A program made the position numbers and the translations under genes. 64,000 nt of DNA. Origin: JBBQLG01 sp038327655 (GTDB lineage: Bacteria; Bacteroidota; Bacteroidia; Cytophagales; Spirosomataceae). Under the pieces are notes generated by a model. The model saw only the letters and a list, made by a program, of their open reading frames with translations. It was not told where the DNA came from and made no database searches. Where the stretch lies: assembly GCA_038327655.1 (NCBI GenBank), contig JBBQLG010000005.1:25709-89708 (forward strand), in the 5' to 3' direction. The stretch's first letter is position 1; the number at the start of each line of letters is the position of its first letter. This document shows positions 9,490 to 17,261 of this stretch, one piece after another.

Positions 9490-11850
9490 ATGTTCTGGAA
9501 TCGGGTTTCAACAATCATTCTCAACAACCGGGTAGCCCTCGTTATCGGTATTCTACTGGCGGCAACCTTTATGGGGTATCAGGCCAGCCGGGTACAGCTC
9601 TCCTACGAATTAGCCAAGATTCTCCCCGTAACGGACCCCAACTCTCAGTTGTACGAAGCCTTCAAGGCCCGGTACGGCGAAGATGGCAACGTAATGGTCG
9701 TCGGTGTGGAGTCCGATTCGATGTACCGGCTGCCCTTTTTCGCCGACTGGTACCGGCTCAATCAGGACATTCGGGGCATCACGGGCATTAAAGACGTGGT
9801 TTCCAACGCCAACCTGTACCAGATCATCCGCAACGACAGCCTCGAACGGTTCCAGTTTTTGCCGATCATCAAACGCCCGCCCACCACGCAGGCCGACGTC
9901 GACAGTGTTCGCAGCACCATCAAACGACTGCCCTTTTACCGGGGGTTCGTATCCGATACCGCCGACCGGGCGCACCTGATGGCGATCACTTTCGATCAGA
10001 GCAAACTGAACTCCAAGGGCCGCATCGAAATTGTCCGCGACATCGAAGCCCGCACGACGGCATTCGGTAAACGGCATAATCTGACGGTGCATTTGTCGGG
10101 TCTGCCCTACATCCGTACCGAACTGACGAGCAAGGTCAGCAACGAACTGTTCCTGTTTCTGGGGCTGGCCGTTGCGGTGACCGCCGTTATTCTGCTCCTG
10201 CTTTTCCGATCGCCCACGGTTACCCTCACGGCCTTACTGGTGGTGAGCATCGGCGTGGTCTGGTCGGTCGGGTACATCGTGCTGTTCGGCTACAAAATAA
10301 CCCTGCTGACGGGACTGATTCCGCCCATTATCATCGTCATCGGGGTACCCAACACGATCTTTTTGCTGAACCGCTACCGCGAAGAACTCGCCAACGGCTA
10401 CGACCGTACCGAAGCCCTGCGCATTGCCGTGGAAAAAGTAGGCGAAACCACGTTTTTTGCCAACGTCACCACGTCCATCGGGTTTTTCGTGTTCTATTTC
10501 ACCAGCAGCCCGCTCCTGCTCGAATTCGGTCTGGTAGCGTCGCTGAGTATCATGACGACATACGTGGTGTCGCTGGTTCTGGGCGCAGCCGCGTTCAGTT
10601 ACCTGCCCATCCCGACCGTTGGGCAAGCGGGCGGAGCGTTGGCTAACAAACGCATCACGGCGTTTCTGGAATGGGTAAACGACATGGTACACGGGCGACG
10701 AACGGCCATCTACACGTTCATTGCGGTGGCCGTTGTGATTGGTTTCGTTGGTCTGCTGCGGATCAAGGCCATTGGCTACGTGGTGGACGACTTACCCAAA
10801 AACGATCCGATTTATACCGACCTGAAATTCATCGAGAGCCGGTTTAAGGGCGTCATACCGTTCGAAATTTCGGTCGACACCAAACGGCCGGGTCGGGTAC
10901 TGGCTCCGCAGACGCTCACCAAACTCCGGCTGTTGCAGCGCGAGATGGAGAAGAACCCGGAGTTTACGCGCCCCATTTCCATTGTCGAAGCGATCAAGTT
11001 TTTCTACCAGGCGTACCGGGGGGGCAACCCCAAATATTACGTGGTACCGGGTGCGCTGGAACTGAGCAAGTTAGCCGCTTATGCCCCGCAGTTAAAAGGC
11101 AGCGAAAACCGGTTCAAAGGCTTTTTAGACAGCACCCGGCAATACACGCGCGTCAGCTACCAGATGCCCGACGCGGGCACGGTTCGTATCAACGCCCTGA
11201 TTACCAGTCTACAACCCCGCATCGACTCCATCTTTAACATCGACCGGGAAACGGGTAAACTCGTCGCACCGGACGAACGCTACGACGCGCGCATTACGGG
11301 CAACAGCGTCGTATTCACGGAAGGAAACGCCTATCTGGTGGAGAATCTGGAAGAAAGCACCGCGCTGGCCATTCTCCTGATTTCGGTGATTCTGGCCCTG
11401 CTGCTCAAGGATATTCGCCTGAGTCTGATTGCGATTCTGCCGAGTATTGTGCCGCTCATCCTCACGGCGGGCATTATGGGCTATTTTGGCATTCACCTGA
11501 AACCGTCGACCATCCTGATTTTCAGCATCGCTTTTGGTATTTCGTCGGATGGCACCATTTATTTCATCACCAAGTACCGCGACGAACTCCGAAACCGGGG
11601 GGCCACGGTCGATGAAGCCGTGACGAGTACGATCCGGTACACTGGCGTCAGCATGTTTTACACGGCAATAATTCTGTTTGCGGGCTTCGCCATTTTCGCG
11701 GCCTCGACGTTTCAGGGGACAGCGGCCCTCGGCATCCTGGTGTCCATCACCCTGCTGATGGGCATGGCCTCCAACCTGATTCTGCTCCCGGCCTTCCTGC
11801 TCACGGTAGAGAAAAGGCGGGCAAGCCGGGTAGTTAGCAAAGCCATTTAA
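9490..11850 (+). CDS. RND/MMPL-family inner-membrane transporter
   Basis: A 786-residue membrane protein with the duplicated RND layout: one helix near residues 16-33, a large periplasmic loop, a helix bundle at about 218-375 (PPIIIVIGVPNTIFLLNRYR), a second single helix at about 402-425, a second loop, and a second bundle at about 620-775 (FSIAFGISSDGTIYFITKYR). The paired N-Y-R-E-E-L and K-Y-R-D-E-L segments mark the two repeats. It resembles the MMPL/Patched-like export branch rather than the 1000-residue AcrB type. No membrane-fusion protein or TolC-like gene is adjacent, so the substrate (lipid, hopanoid or other hydrophobic compound) is unknown. It ends right at the start of a long palindromic repeat. 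Confidence 0.88.
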   Translation: MFWNRVSTIILNNRVALVIGILLAATFMGYQASRVQLSYELAKILPVTDPNSQLYEAFKARYGEDGNVMVVGVESDSMYRLPFFADWYRLNQDIRGITGIKDVVSNANLYQIIRNDSLERFQFLPIIKRPPTTQADVDSVRSTIKRLPFYRGFVSDTADRAHLMAITFDQSKLNSKGRIEIVRDIEARTTAFGKRHNLTVHLSGLPYIRTELTSKVSNELFLFLGLAVAVTAVILLLLFRSPTVTLTALLVVSIGVVWSVGYIVLFGYKITLLTGLIPPIIIVIGVPNTIFLLNRYREELANGYDRTEALRIAVEKVGETTFFANVTTSIGFFVFYFTSSPLLLEFGLVASLSIMTTYVVSLVLGAAAFSYLPIPTVGQAGGALANKRITAFLEWVNDMVHGRRTAIYTFIAVAVVIGFVGLLRIKAIGYVVDDLPKNDPIYTDLKFIESRFKGVIPFEISVDTKRPGRVLAPQTLTKLRLLQREMEKNPEFTRPISIVEAIKFFYQAYRGGNPKYYVVPGALELSKLAAYAPQLKGSENRFKGFLDSTRQYTRVSYQMPDAGTVRINALITSLQPRIDSIFNIDRETGKLVAPDERYDARITGNSVVFTEGNAYLVENLEESTALAILLISVILALLLKDIRLSLIAILPSIVPLILTAGIMGYFGIHLKPSTILIFSIAFGISSDGTIYFITKYRDELRNRGATVDEAVTSTIRYTGVSMFYTAIILFAGFAIFAASTFQGTAALGILVSITLLMGMASNLILLPAFLLTVEKRRASRVVSKAI

Positions 11851-11947
11851 GTTAGTTTGTTATGCTGACGCAGGAAGCATCTTGGCGGCCAATTCTCTAA
11901 CCGGGCCGCTGGTGCGGATGCTTCCTGCGTCAGCACGACAAACTAAT
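11851..11947. repeat. Palindromic repeat family A, copy 1
   Basis: Arms 11851-11881 and 11917-11947 (31 nt each) are inverted repeats with three mismatches, two of them consistent with G-U pairing. Each arm contains its own mini-hairpin: ATGCT (11862-11866), loop gacgcagga, AGCAT (11876-11880). A second copy with the same core is at 63036-63126. The element fills the spacer between two convergent genes and may double as a bidirectional terminator. Confidence 0.8.
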
Positions 11948-11964
11948 CAGCCAAATAAATTCCC

Positions 11965-12639
11965 TTATATACCGGCTGCAATTGTATTCCCCCACGCCAG
12001 ATCCTCCGGCGTCGTGATTTTTACATTCTGATATGACCCTTCGATCAGCGTAACGGGAAAACCGGCATGTTCCACTACACTGGCACAGTCGGTGAAAAAC
12101 GGTTGTTCATCGGCGTCAAACGCCTGGCGAAACAGATCAAGCCGGAACGTCTGGGGGGTTTGGACCAACTGGTAGACGCTCCGGTCGACGGCCCGGCTGC
12201 TGCCATCGGGTTGCAGCATCCGCACCGAGTCTTTTACGGCCACGGCGGTAACGGCGGCTCCCGTTCGGGCGGCCGTGTCAAAACTATTCTGGATAATATC
12301 AGGCGTAATAAACGGTCGGACGCCATCGTGTACGGCCACTAACCCATCCTTGGCCAAAATACGTTTCAGGCCGTTGCGCACCGACTGAAACCGGGTCCCT
12401 CCCCCATTTACGGTTTCGAGAGCCGGGTAGAAGTTATTCCTGTCGCAGAGCCGGGTCCATGTTTCCATGTCGCGGGCGGGTAGCACCAGAATGATGCGCA
12501 GCGACGCCGAAAACTGAGCAAATCGCTCAATGGTGTGCTGCAAAATCGGTTTGCCGTTCAGCAGCAGAAACTGCTTGGGCAAGTCGGACTTCATGCGGCT
12601 GCCGCTCCCCCCGGCAACGATAATGGCAAACTGGTTCAT
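11965..12639 (-). CDS. ispD: 2-C-methyl-D-erythritol 4-phosphate cytidylyltransferase
   Basis: A 224-residue cytosolic enzyme of the MEP isoprenoid pathway; it makes CDP-methylerythritol from MEP and CTP. The CTP-binding loop IIVAGGSGSRM (residues 6-16) with Lys in DLPKQFL is at the N-terminus, followed by LNGKPILQHTIERF, AVHDGVRPF and the TPQTFR segment near residue 155, and the C-terminal KITTPEDL. The length is normal for IspD. It lies downstream of queA on the same strand, with a hairpin in the 94-bp gap. The MEP pathway supplies the prenyl chains that enzymes such as the UbiA protein at 38.0 kb would use. Confidence 0.95.
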   Translation of the reverse strand: MNQFAIIVAGGSGSRMKSDLPKQFLLLNGKPILQHTIERFAQFSASLRIILVLPARDMETWTRLCDRNNFYPALETVNGGGTRFQSVRNGLKRILAKDGLVAVHDGVRPFITPDIIQNSFDTAARTGAAVTAVAVKDSVRMLQPDGSSRAVDRSVYQLVQTPQTFRLDLFRQAFDADEQPFFTDCASVVEHAGFPVTLIEGSYQNVKITTPEDLAWGNTIAAGI

Positions 12640-12663
12640 AGAAAAAAGGTATGGGTAGTAAAC

Positions 12664-12718
12664 GGAATAAGGGATAAGCGGCTCACCCGTTCAGGCGAAA
12701 CTACTTATCCCTTACTCC
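12664..12718. repeat. Inverted repeat between queA and ispD
   Basis: Arms 12664-12678 and 12704-12718 pair over 15 bp with one mismatch (GGAATAAGGGATAAG against its complement). It could terminate queA transcripts or protect the ispD message; no U-run follows on the minus strand. Confidence 0.55.
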
Positions 12719-12733
12719 TTTACCACTTAAAAA

Positions 12734-13777
12734 CTAAAGAATCAGCATGGCATCGCCGTAACTGAAAAAACGATATTTTTCCTTAATGGCCTCTTCGTAC
12801 GCCTTCATCACCAAGTCATAGCCACCAAAGGCGGTTGTCATCATCAGCAGGACCGACTCGGGCAGGTGCAGATTGGTAATCAGGGAGTTAGCGATCTTGA
12901 ACTCGTACGGCGGGAAGATAAACCGGTCTGTCCAGCCTTCAACAGGCTTGAGCCGCGCATTGGCCGATACCGACGATTCGACCGCTTTCAGCGACGTCGT
13001 ACCCACGGCACAAACCCGGCGTTCGGCGTCTAAAGCGGTATTAACAATGCTGGCGGCTTCGGGCGTGATGCGGTAGTTCTCCGAGTCCGTTTTGTGCTTG
13101 GTCAGGTCTTCTACGTCCACCTGCCGGAACGTCCCCAGGCCAACGTGCAGCGTCACGGGCGCAAAGTGAACGCCCTTGATTTCCATCCGCTTCATCATCG
13201 CTTTGGTGAAGTGCATCCCGGCCGTTGGCGCGGCCACGGCACCCGTATGTTCGGCATAGACGGTCTGATACCGCTCCCGGTCAGCATCTTCGGTCTGCCG
13301 GTTGATTTCACGGGGCAGCGGGGTTTCGCCCAACTCATCGACCGCCTTCATCAGTTCCTCGTGCGAGCCGTCGAACAGAAACCGGATCGTACGGCCGCGC
13401 GACGTCGTGTTGTCGATTACTTCGGCCACCAGATCACTGTCGCCGAAATAAAGTTTGTTGCCCACGCGGATTTTGCGGGCCGGGTCCACCAGCACGTCCC
13501 AAAGTTTCATCTCCCGGTTGAGTTCGCGCAGGAGAAAGACCTCTATTTTGGCACCGGTTTTTTCTTTGTTGCCGTAGAGCCGGGCCGGAAATACCTTGGT
13601 ATTGTTGATGACCAGCACATCGCCATCGCTGAAATAACCCAGCAAATCGGAGAACATTTTGTGCTCGATTTTCTGCGTTTTTCGGTCAAGCACCAGCAGG
13701 CGCGATTCGCCACGGTCGGCCGGATATTTGGCAATTAGACTCTCGGGCAGGTCAAATTTAAATTCTGATAGCTTCAT
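12734..13777 (-). CDS. queA: S-adenosylmethionine:tRNA ribosyltransferase-isomerase
   Basis: A 347-residue enzyme that transfers and rearranges the ribosyl part of SAM onto 7-aminomethyl-7-deazaguanine at tRNA position 34, the penultimate step of queuosine synthesis. Family landmarks are the N-terminal LSEFKFDLPESLIAKYPA, VLVINNTKVFPARL (about 52-66), the REINRQTEDADRERYQTVYA segment, AVAAPTAGMHFT, and the C-terminal SLITNLHLPESVLLMM and FGGYDLVMKAYEEAI. Length and ends agree with the family; the start ATG at 13777 fits the conserved N-terminus. It is followed on the same strand by ispD. Confidence 0.96.
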   Translation of the reverse strand: MKLSEFKFDLPESLIAKYPADRGESRLLVLDRKTQKIEHKMFSDLLGYFSDGDVLVINNTKVFPARLYGNKEKTGAKIEVFLLRELNREMKLWDVLVDPARKIRVGNKLYFGDSDLVAEVIDNTTSRGRTIRFLFDGSHEELMKAVDELGETPLPREINRQTEDADRERYQTVYAEHTGAVAAPTAGMHFTKAMMKRMEIKGVHFAPVTLHVGLGTFRQVDVEDLTKHKTDSENYRITPEAASIVNTALDAERRVCAVGTTSLKAVESSVSANARLKPVEGWTDRFIFPPYEFKIANSLITNLHLPESVLLMMTTAFGGYDLVMKAYEEAIKEKYRFFSYGDAMLIL

Positions 13778-13886
13778 AAGTGGATTTCCCCAAGGAATAC
13801 CCCCGTTTTCGGTAAAACTGCAAAGATACGCAAAAACCCGGCAAATGGGATAATTGCCGGGCTATAAATCAGGGATTAAACCATTT

Positions 13887-14252
13887 TTATTCGGTGTCAG
13901 ACACGACCGGGTCAATGGGCTTCACGGCTCCGTCGGTGTTTACGTGCGCCCGGTCGGCTACCGAAAACTTCGCCATCAGTTCCTTGGATACTTCATTGGC
14001 ATACGTCCCCTGCGCCGAGACAAACAGACCTTTCATGCCGTTGGTCGTCGTGATAGCATACAGTGTCATCTCATCGCCGGGATCGGAAGTGCCCTCAAAG
14101 CGGTGAAATTCATCGACCATAAATTCTTCGCCCTTTAGTTTAGTCTCGGTGGATTTCTCGACTAAATAATCTTTCTGGGGGGCAAATTCGTGGGTGTAGC
14201 CGCGTTCGTGGAGGCTTTCCATCGCTTCGGTGAGGGTATCGAAATGTTGCAT
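13887..14252 (-). CDS. Small conserved protein of unknown function
   Basis: A 121-residue soluble acidic protein, opening with MQHFDTLTEAMESLHERGYT and continuing with KGEEFMVDEFHRFEG and MTLYAITTTNGMKGLFVSA. It matches, from memory, a short Bacteroidota family that databases often label 'phosphoribosylpyrophosphate synthetase'; that label does not fit, because no PRPP-synthase motif is present and the length is about a third of the enzyme. No signal peptide or membrane segment. It stands alone, 109 bp upstream of queA on the same strand. Function unknown. Confidence 0.75.
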   Translation of the reverse strand: MQHFDTLTEAMESLHERGYTHEFAPQKDYLVEKSTETKLKGEEFMVDEFHRFEGTSDPGDEMTLYAITTTNGMKGLFVSAQGTYANEVSKELMAKFSVADRAHVNTDGAVKPIDPVVSDTE

Positions 14253-14425
14253 AACGTGCCGGATGTGTTGGGTTGCTCTGCTGACTAAACCCCTGAATGG
14301 CGAAAAGGTTATCCCGCCGAATTACCGCCACACGAGCCATGCACTAAGAAACGACAAACAAAACCGGTTCATCAGGTAGTTTAGGTGCCGTTGGCCGAGT
14401 GGTCGGCAATAAAACTCAATAGTTC

Positions 14426-15400
14426 ATGAAAACCATTCCCTTCACAGCCAAATGGCTGTTTAGTATTGTGCTTGTTCTTGTCGTAACTGCCTGTCAGGAT
14501 GAGATCAATCAGCCGAGTGCTCCGGCTCTTACCGACCGGATCGCCTTCGTCAATGACCGGCTTTATCCCGAAGGCATCACGTATTCGCCCCAGTTGGGCA
14601 AGTTTTTAGTCAGTTCACTTACACAGGGTAAGGTTGGTACTGTGGATGCAAACGGTGCCTATGCCGATTTTGTCGCCGATCCGCAGCTTATTGGCAGCGT
14701 AGGCATGAAGGTACGCAACGGCAAACTATACGTCTGCAATGGCGATCAGGGCGTCTCGGTGAAAAGTACGGCCCAGACGCCGTTCATGACCGCGGGCCTG
14801 TTCGTATTTGATATTGCCACGAAGCAACTCGACCGCCGGACCGATCTGGCAGCCCTTTTGCCGGGGCAGCGGCACTTTGCCAACGATATTGCGTTTGATG
14901 CGCAGGGCAACACGTACGTTACAGACTCGTTTTCGCCGGTAATTTATAAAGTTACCCCCGACGGCACAGCCAGCATTTTTCTGACAGACCCGCGGTTCAG
15001 CAGCGCGAGTTTCGGCCTGAATGGCATTATTTACCACACCAACGGCTACTTACTGGTCGCACAAACCGGGGCGGCTAAACTTTACAAAGTCAACCTGCAA
15101 AACAACAACATTACCGAAGTGGAAGGCATAACGGTGGGGGGCGATGGCCTGCAATTGATTGGCAATGACATTTACATCGTCAATGGCAGTAACCAGGTGT
15201 CGCAGTACCGCAGTGCCGATAATTTTCAAACGGCATCACTCATAAAAATAGATGCTGTGGGTTACAACCAGGCAACGACCAACACCGAAGTAAACGGGCA
15301 GATTTATACCATCAACGCCCGCATCGGCGAGTTGGGCGCGGCTATGGGCAATACCGCTCTGTTGCAAAGCCGGGACTATTCCATTCAGCGGTTCAAGTAA
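14426..15400 (+). CDS. SMP-30/gluconolactonase-like beta-propeller lipoprotein
   Basis: A 324-residue protein with a lipoprotein signal (LVLVVTACQDE, Cys at about 23) followed by propeller blades: YPEGITYSPQLGKFLVSSL, QRHFANDIAFDAQGNTYVTD, FSPVIYKVTPDGTASIF, GLNGIIYHTNGYLLVAQ and GGDGLQLIGNDIYIVN. The ANDIAFDAQGNTYVTDS stretch fits the SMP-30/gluconolaconase/LRE group, whose metal-binding enzymes open sugar lactones or esters. It may equally be a non-enzymatic binding propeller. Likely anchored in a membrane facing the periplasm or the surface. No operon partner; the tRNA-Val gene follows. Confidence 0.8.
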   Translation: MKTIPFTAKWLFSIVLVLVVTACQDEINQPSAPALTDRIAFVNDRLYPEGITYSPQLGKFLVSSLTQGKVGTVDANGAYADFVADPQLIGSVGMKVRNGKLYVCNGDQGVSVKSTAQTPFMTAGLFVFDIATKQLDRRTDLAALLPGQRHFANDIAFDAQGNTYVTDSFSPVIYKVTPDGTASIFLTDPRFSSASFGLNGIIYHTNGYLLVAQTGAAKLYKVNLQNNNITEVEGITVGGDGLQLIGNDIYIVNGSNQVSQYRSADNFQTASLIKIDAVGYNQATTNTEVNGQIYTINARIGELGAAMGNTALLQSRDYSIQRFK

Positions 15401-15568
15401 CGACGTTTAGCCGGGTACGGGCCGGAATAGCCGGAAAGCGCGGGCTTTTCTGCTATTCCGGTGCCAAAGTACGCAGCAACCCGCAACAGGATTGGTCTGT
15501 AAACGAGTCTGTTAAGGTTCGTGAACCGTACAAACTGAAATTTTCCCGTGTTTTTTTCGGGGCATAAC

Positions 15569-15600
15569 TTGCAAAACGGTACTTCACCCACCTATATTTG
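15569..15600 (+). promoter_or_regulatory. Promoter of tRNA-Val
   Basis: TTG (15569-15571), a 21-bp spacer and TATATTTG (15593-15600) fit the Bacteroidota TTG-N19/21-TAnnTTTG promoter, 36 bp upstream of the tRNA. Confidence 0.65.
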
Positions 15601-15636
15601 CACTCCCAAACGATAGCAATCGCAGGGAAAATAAGC

Positions 15637-15711
15637 GGGAGCTTAGCTCAGTTGGTTCAGAGCATCTCGTTTACACCGAGAGGGTCGGCGGTTCGAGCCC
15701 GTCAGTTCCCA
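15637..15711 (+). tRNA. tRNA-Val (anticodon TAC)
   Basis: The cloverleaf is complete: acceptor GGGAGCT pairs with AGTTCCC (one G-U), the D arm contains AGCTCAGTTGGTTCAGAGC, the anticodon stem TCTCG/CGAGA closes the loop TTTACAC with anticodon TAC, and the T arm is CGGCGGTTCGAGCCCGT-like with the TTCGAGC loop. The discriminator is A at 15711 and CCA is not encoded. 75 nt. Confidence 0.96.
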
Positions 15712-15720
15712 CCCAAAAAC

Positions 15721-15756
15721 AAAAAGCCCGTACAGATTTCTCTGTACGGGCTTTTT
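15721..15756 (+). terminator. Intrinsic terminator of tRNA-Val
   Basis: Arms 15721-15736 and 15741-15756 form a perfect 16-bp stem (core AGCCCGTACAGA) with a 4-nt loop, ending in a T-rich tract. It starts 9 nt after the tRNA. Confidence 0.9.
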
Positions 15757-15829
15757 GTTTTAATCTTTCCCTTATCTATTCAGCAGAACAACGGGCTGAT
15801 GAGCGTTTTTCAGCAATCGGCAGACTGAC

Positions 15830-16102
15830 CTAACTATGGTCTGGTCTACCCCGATAAGTCAATTCATCGCGTACCGCACGAAAAAGCGTTTCGTTGATAA
15901 GACCAGCATCCAGACGGTCTCTCAGGTGCATTATGTAATCAGCGGTCGTCATTCCCTCCAGAATAGACAATTTATCAATTTCTTTAACTACAGATGCTTT
16001 TAATCTATCTTTTCGTTGCTCCTGCGTTACCGAATATACTACTAAGTTACTCATTGTGAGAAAGTTAGGTGATCTATTCGTAAATGTATGATATTTCTGC
16101 AA
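15830..16102 (-). CDS. Small protein of unknown function
   Basis: An open frame of 90 codons; a second in-frame ATG at 16054 would give a 74-residue protein beginning MSNLVVYSVTQEQRKDR, and this shorter start looks more natural. The sequence is helical and charged (RLKASVVKEIDKLSILEG, ADYIMHLRDRLDAGLINETLF), in the style of a small antitoxin or regulatory helix protein, but no toxin partner is adjacent. The 16103-16378 spacer upstream carries a 14-bp palindrome GATTTAGCTAAATC at 16260-16273 and nothing else I can support. Function unknown. Confidence 0.5.
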   Translation of the reverse strand: MQKYHTFTNRSPNFLTMSNLVVYSVTQEQRKDRLKASVVKEIDKLSILEGMTTADYIMHLRDRLDAGLINETLFRAVRDELTYRGRPDHS

Positions 16103-16378
16103 AACGCAATGTACTCAGGTGGATACTTCTTGTTATTAGGGCATAACTGGCAATAAGGCAACCGATAAAGCAGATCGCTGCTGTTGAAGTGCCGACAAAC
16201 TGGGCCGGAGAAAGCAGGAAACAACATCCAGCGGGCAGGCATCCGGCATGATATACAGCGATTTAGCTAAATCTTCGAGAGGCCATGAAATGATTTGGCT
16301 TACCTACACCGATTGACACGGTTTGTGGAGGATATCTGTAACCAGGATGGACAAAGCAGCGCTTAGTCGAATTAAGGT

Positions 16379-17119
16379 CTACATGGGGGACCCTCCTTTT
16401 TTGAAGCGATATAGATAGGGCGCCTTGTTAGCCGTACCCGTAAATTTCTTCTCCAGCCGTTCCAACGTATTCAGTTCAAGGATCTTCTTCTGGAAATTAC
16501 TGCGCACAAAGGGTCTGGCAAAAATGGCTTCGTAGAGTTCCTGCACCTCTTTCATGGTAAACGTTGGTGGCAGCAGCGTAAAAGCGGTTAATTTCTGGTC
16601 AAGCGTTTGCCGCAACGTATTGAGTGCTCTTTCAACGATCAGGTTGTGATCCATAATCATCGGTGGTAGATTCTCAATGGGATACCAGTCAACCGATTCA
16701 TCGAATTCTCCTCGTTTAGGTTCTACTCTACTTATGTCTACCAGCGCGTAATAACCAATCGACACGAAGCGCCGGAGCAGCCAGTCGATTTCTGTCCGGT
16801 TAGTTCGACTACTCCCGATGGTATCCTGATTCAGGAGGATGAGCCGCTCAAATTCCCCGGTACTGCTGCGATGAGTATCGCCAAACACGCTGAATTGCTC
16901 TAAATAAATGTTCGTTAAGCCAGTACGCTCTACTAAGATTCGGTGAGCAGCCTCGTCGATGCTTTCATCCTGTAGAATAAATCCGCCCGGCAACGTCCAG
17001 AAGTCGCCCCTGAAAATCATTTTGGGAACCAGGACATTGAGTTGATTGGTCCGGTAACCGAAGATCACGCAATCAATTGATAATTGCTGAATATAATCCT
17101 GCTTGTTGAGTGAAGTCAT
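16379..17119 (-). CDS. NUDIX-domain transcriptional regulator with C-terminal winged helix
   Basis: The frame is open from 17272, but the start at 17119 (MTSLNKQDYIQQLSIDCVIF) is where family similarity begins; this gives 246 residues. Residues 8-150 are a NUDIX fold with GGFILQDESIDEAAHRILVERTG-like box in which the catalytic REXXEE is replaced by R-I-L-V-E-R, so hydrolysis is doubtful. The C-terminal 80 residues (FTMKEVQELYEAIF, RSNFQKKILELNTLERLEKK) are the winged-helix part seen in NrtR/AraR-type regulators, in which the NUDIX domain senses a sugar or nucleotide ligand. It is divergent from the ThuA/sugar-dehydrogenase gene, with a strong palindrome between them, so it likely controls that gene and itself. 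Confidence 0.85.
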   Translation of the reverse strand: MTSLNKQDYIQQLSIDCVIFGYRTNQLNVLVPKMIFRGDFWTLPGGFILQDESIDEAAHRILVERTGLTNIYLEQFSVFGDTHRSSTGEFERLILLNQDTIGSSRTNRTEIDWLLRRFVSIGYYALVDISRVEPKRGEFDESVDWYPIENLPPMIMDHNLIVERALNTLRQTLDQKLTAFTLLPPTFTMKEVQELYEAIFARPFVRSNFQKKILELNTLERLEKKFTGTANKAPYLYRFKKGGSPM

Positions 17120-17188
17120 GGCGTAATCGTTGTATAAGTCAGTCGAGGTTACAATGGTACAGTAAAGGTAATTTTTATGATAAATTTT

Positions 17189-17209
17189 ATTGTATAAAAA
17201 ATATACAAT
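17189..17209. promoter_or_regulatory. Probable operator between NUDIX regulator and ThuA gene
   Basis: ATTGTATA (17189-17196), five A/T bases, TATACAAT (17202-17209) is a perfect 8-5-8 palindrome in the 142-bp divergent spacer. A TAACTTTG (-7-like) element is at 17226-17233, just before the plus-strand gene. The size and position fit the dimeric site of the adjacent winged-helix regulator. Confidence 0.6.
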
Positions 17210-17261
17210 ATCGGTTTCCCTTTTATAACTTTGCTTACCGTTAGCCAACCCGTCGGTCAAT

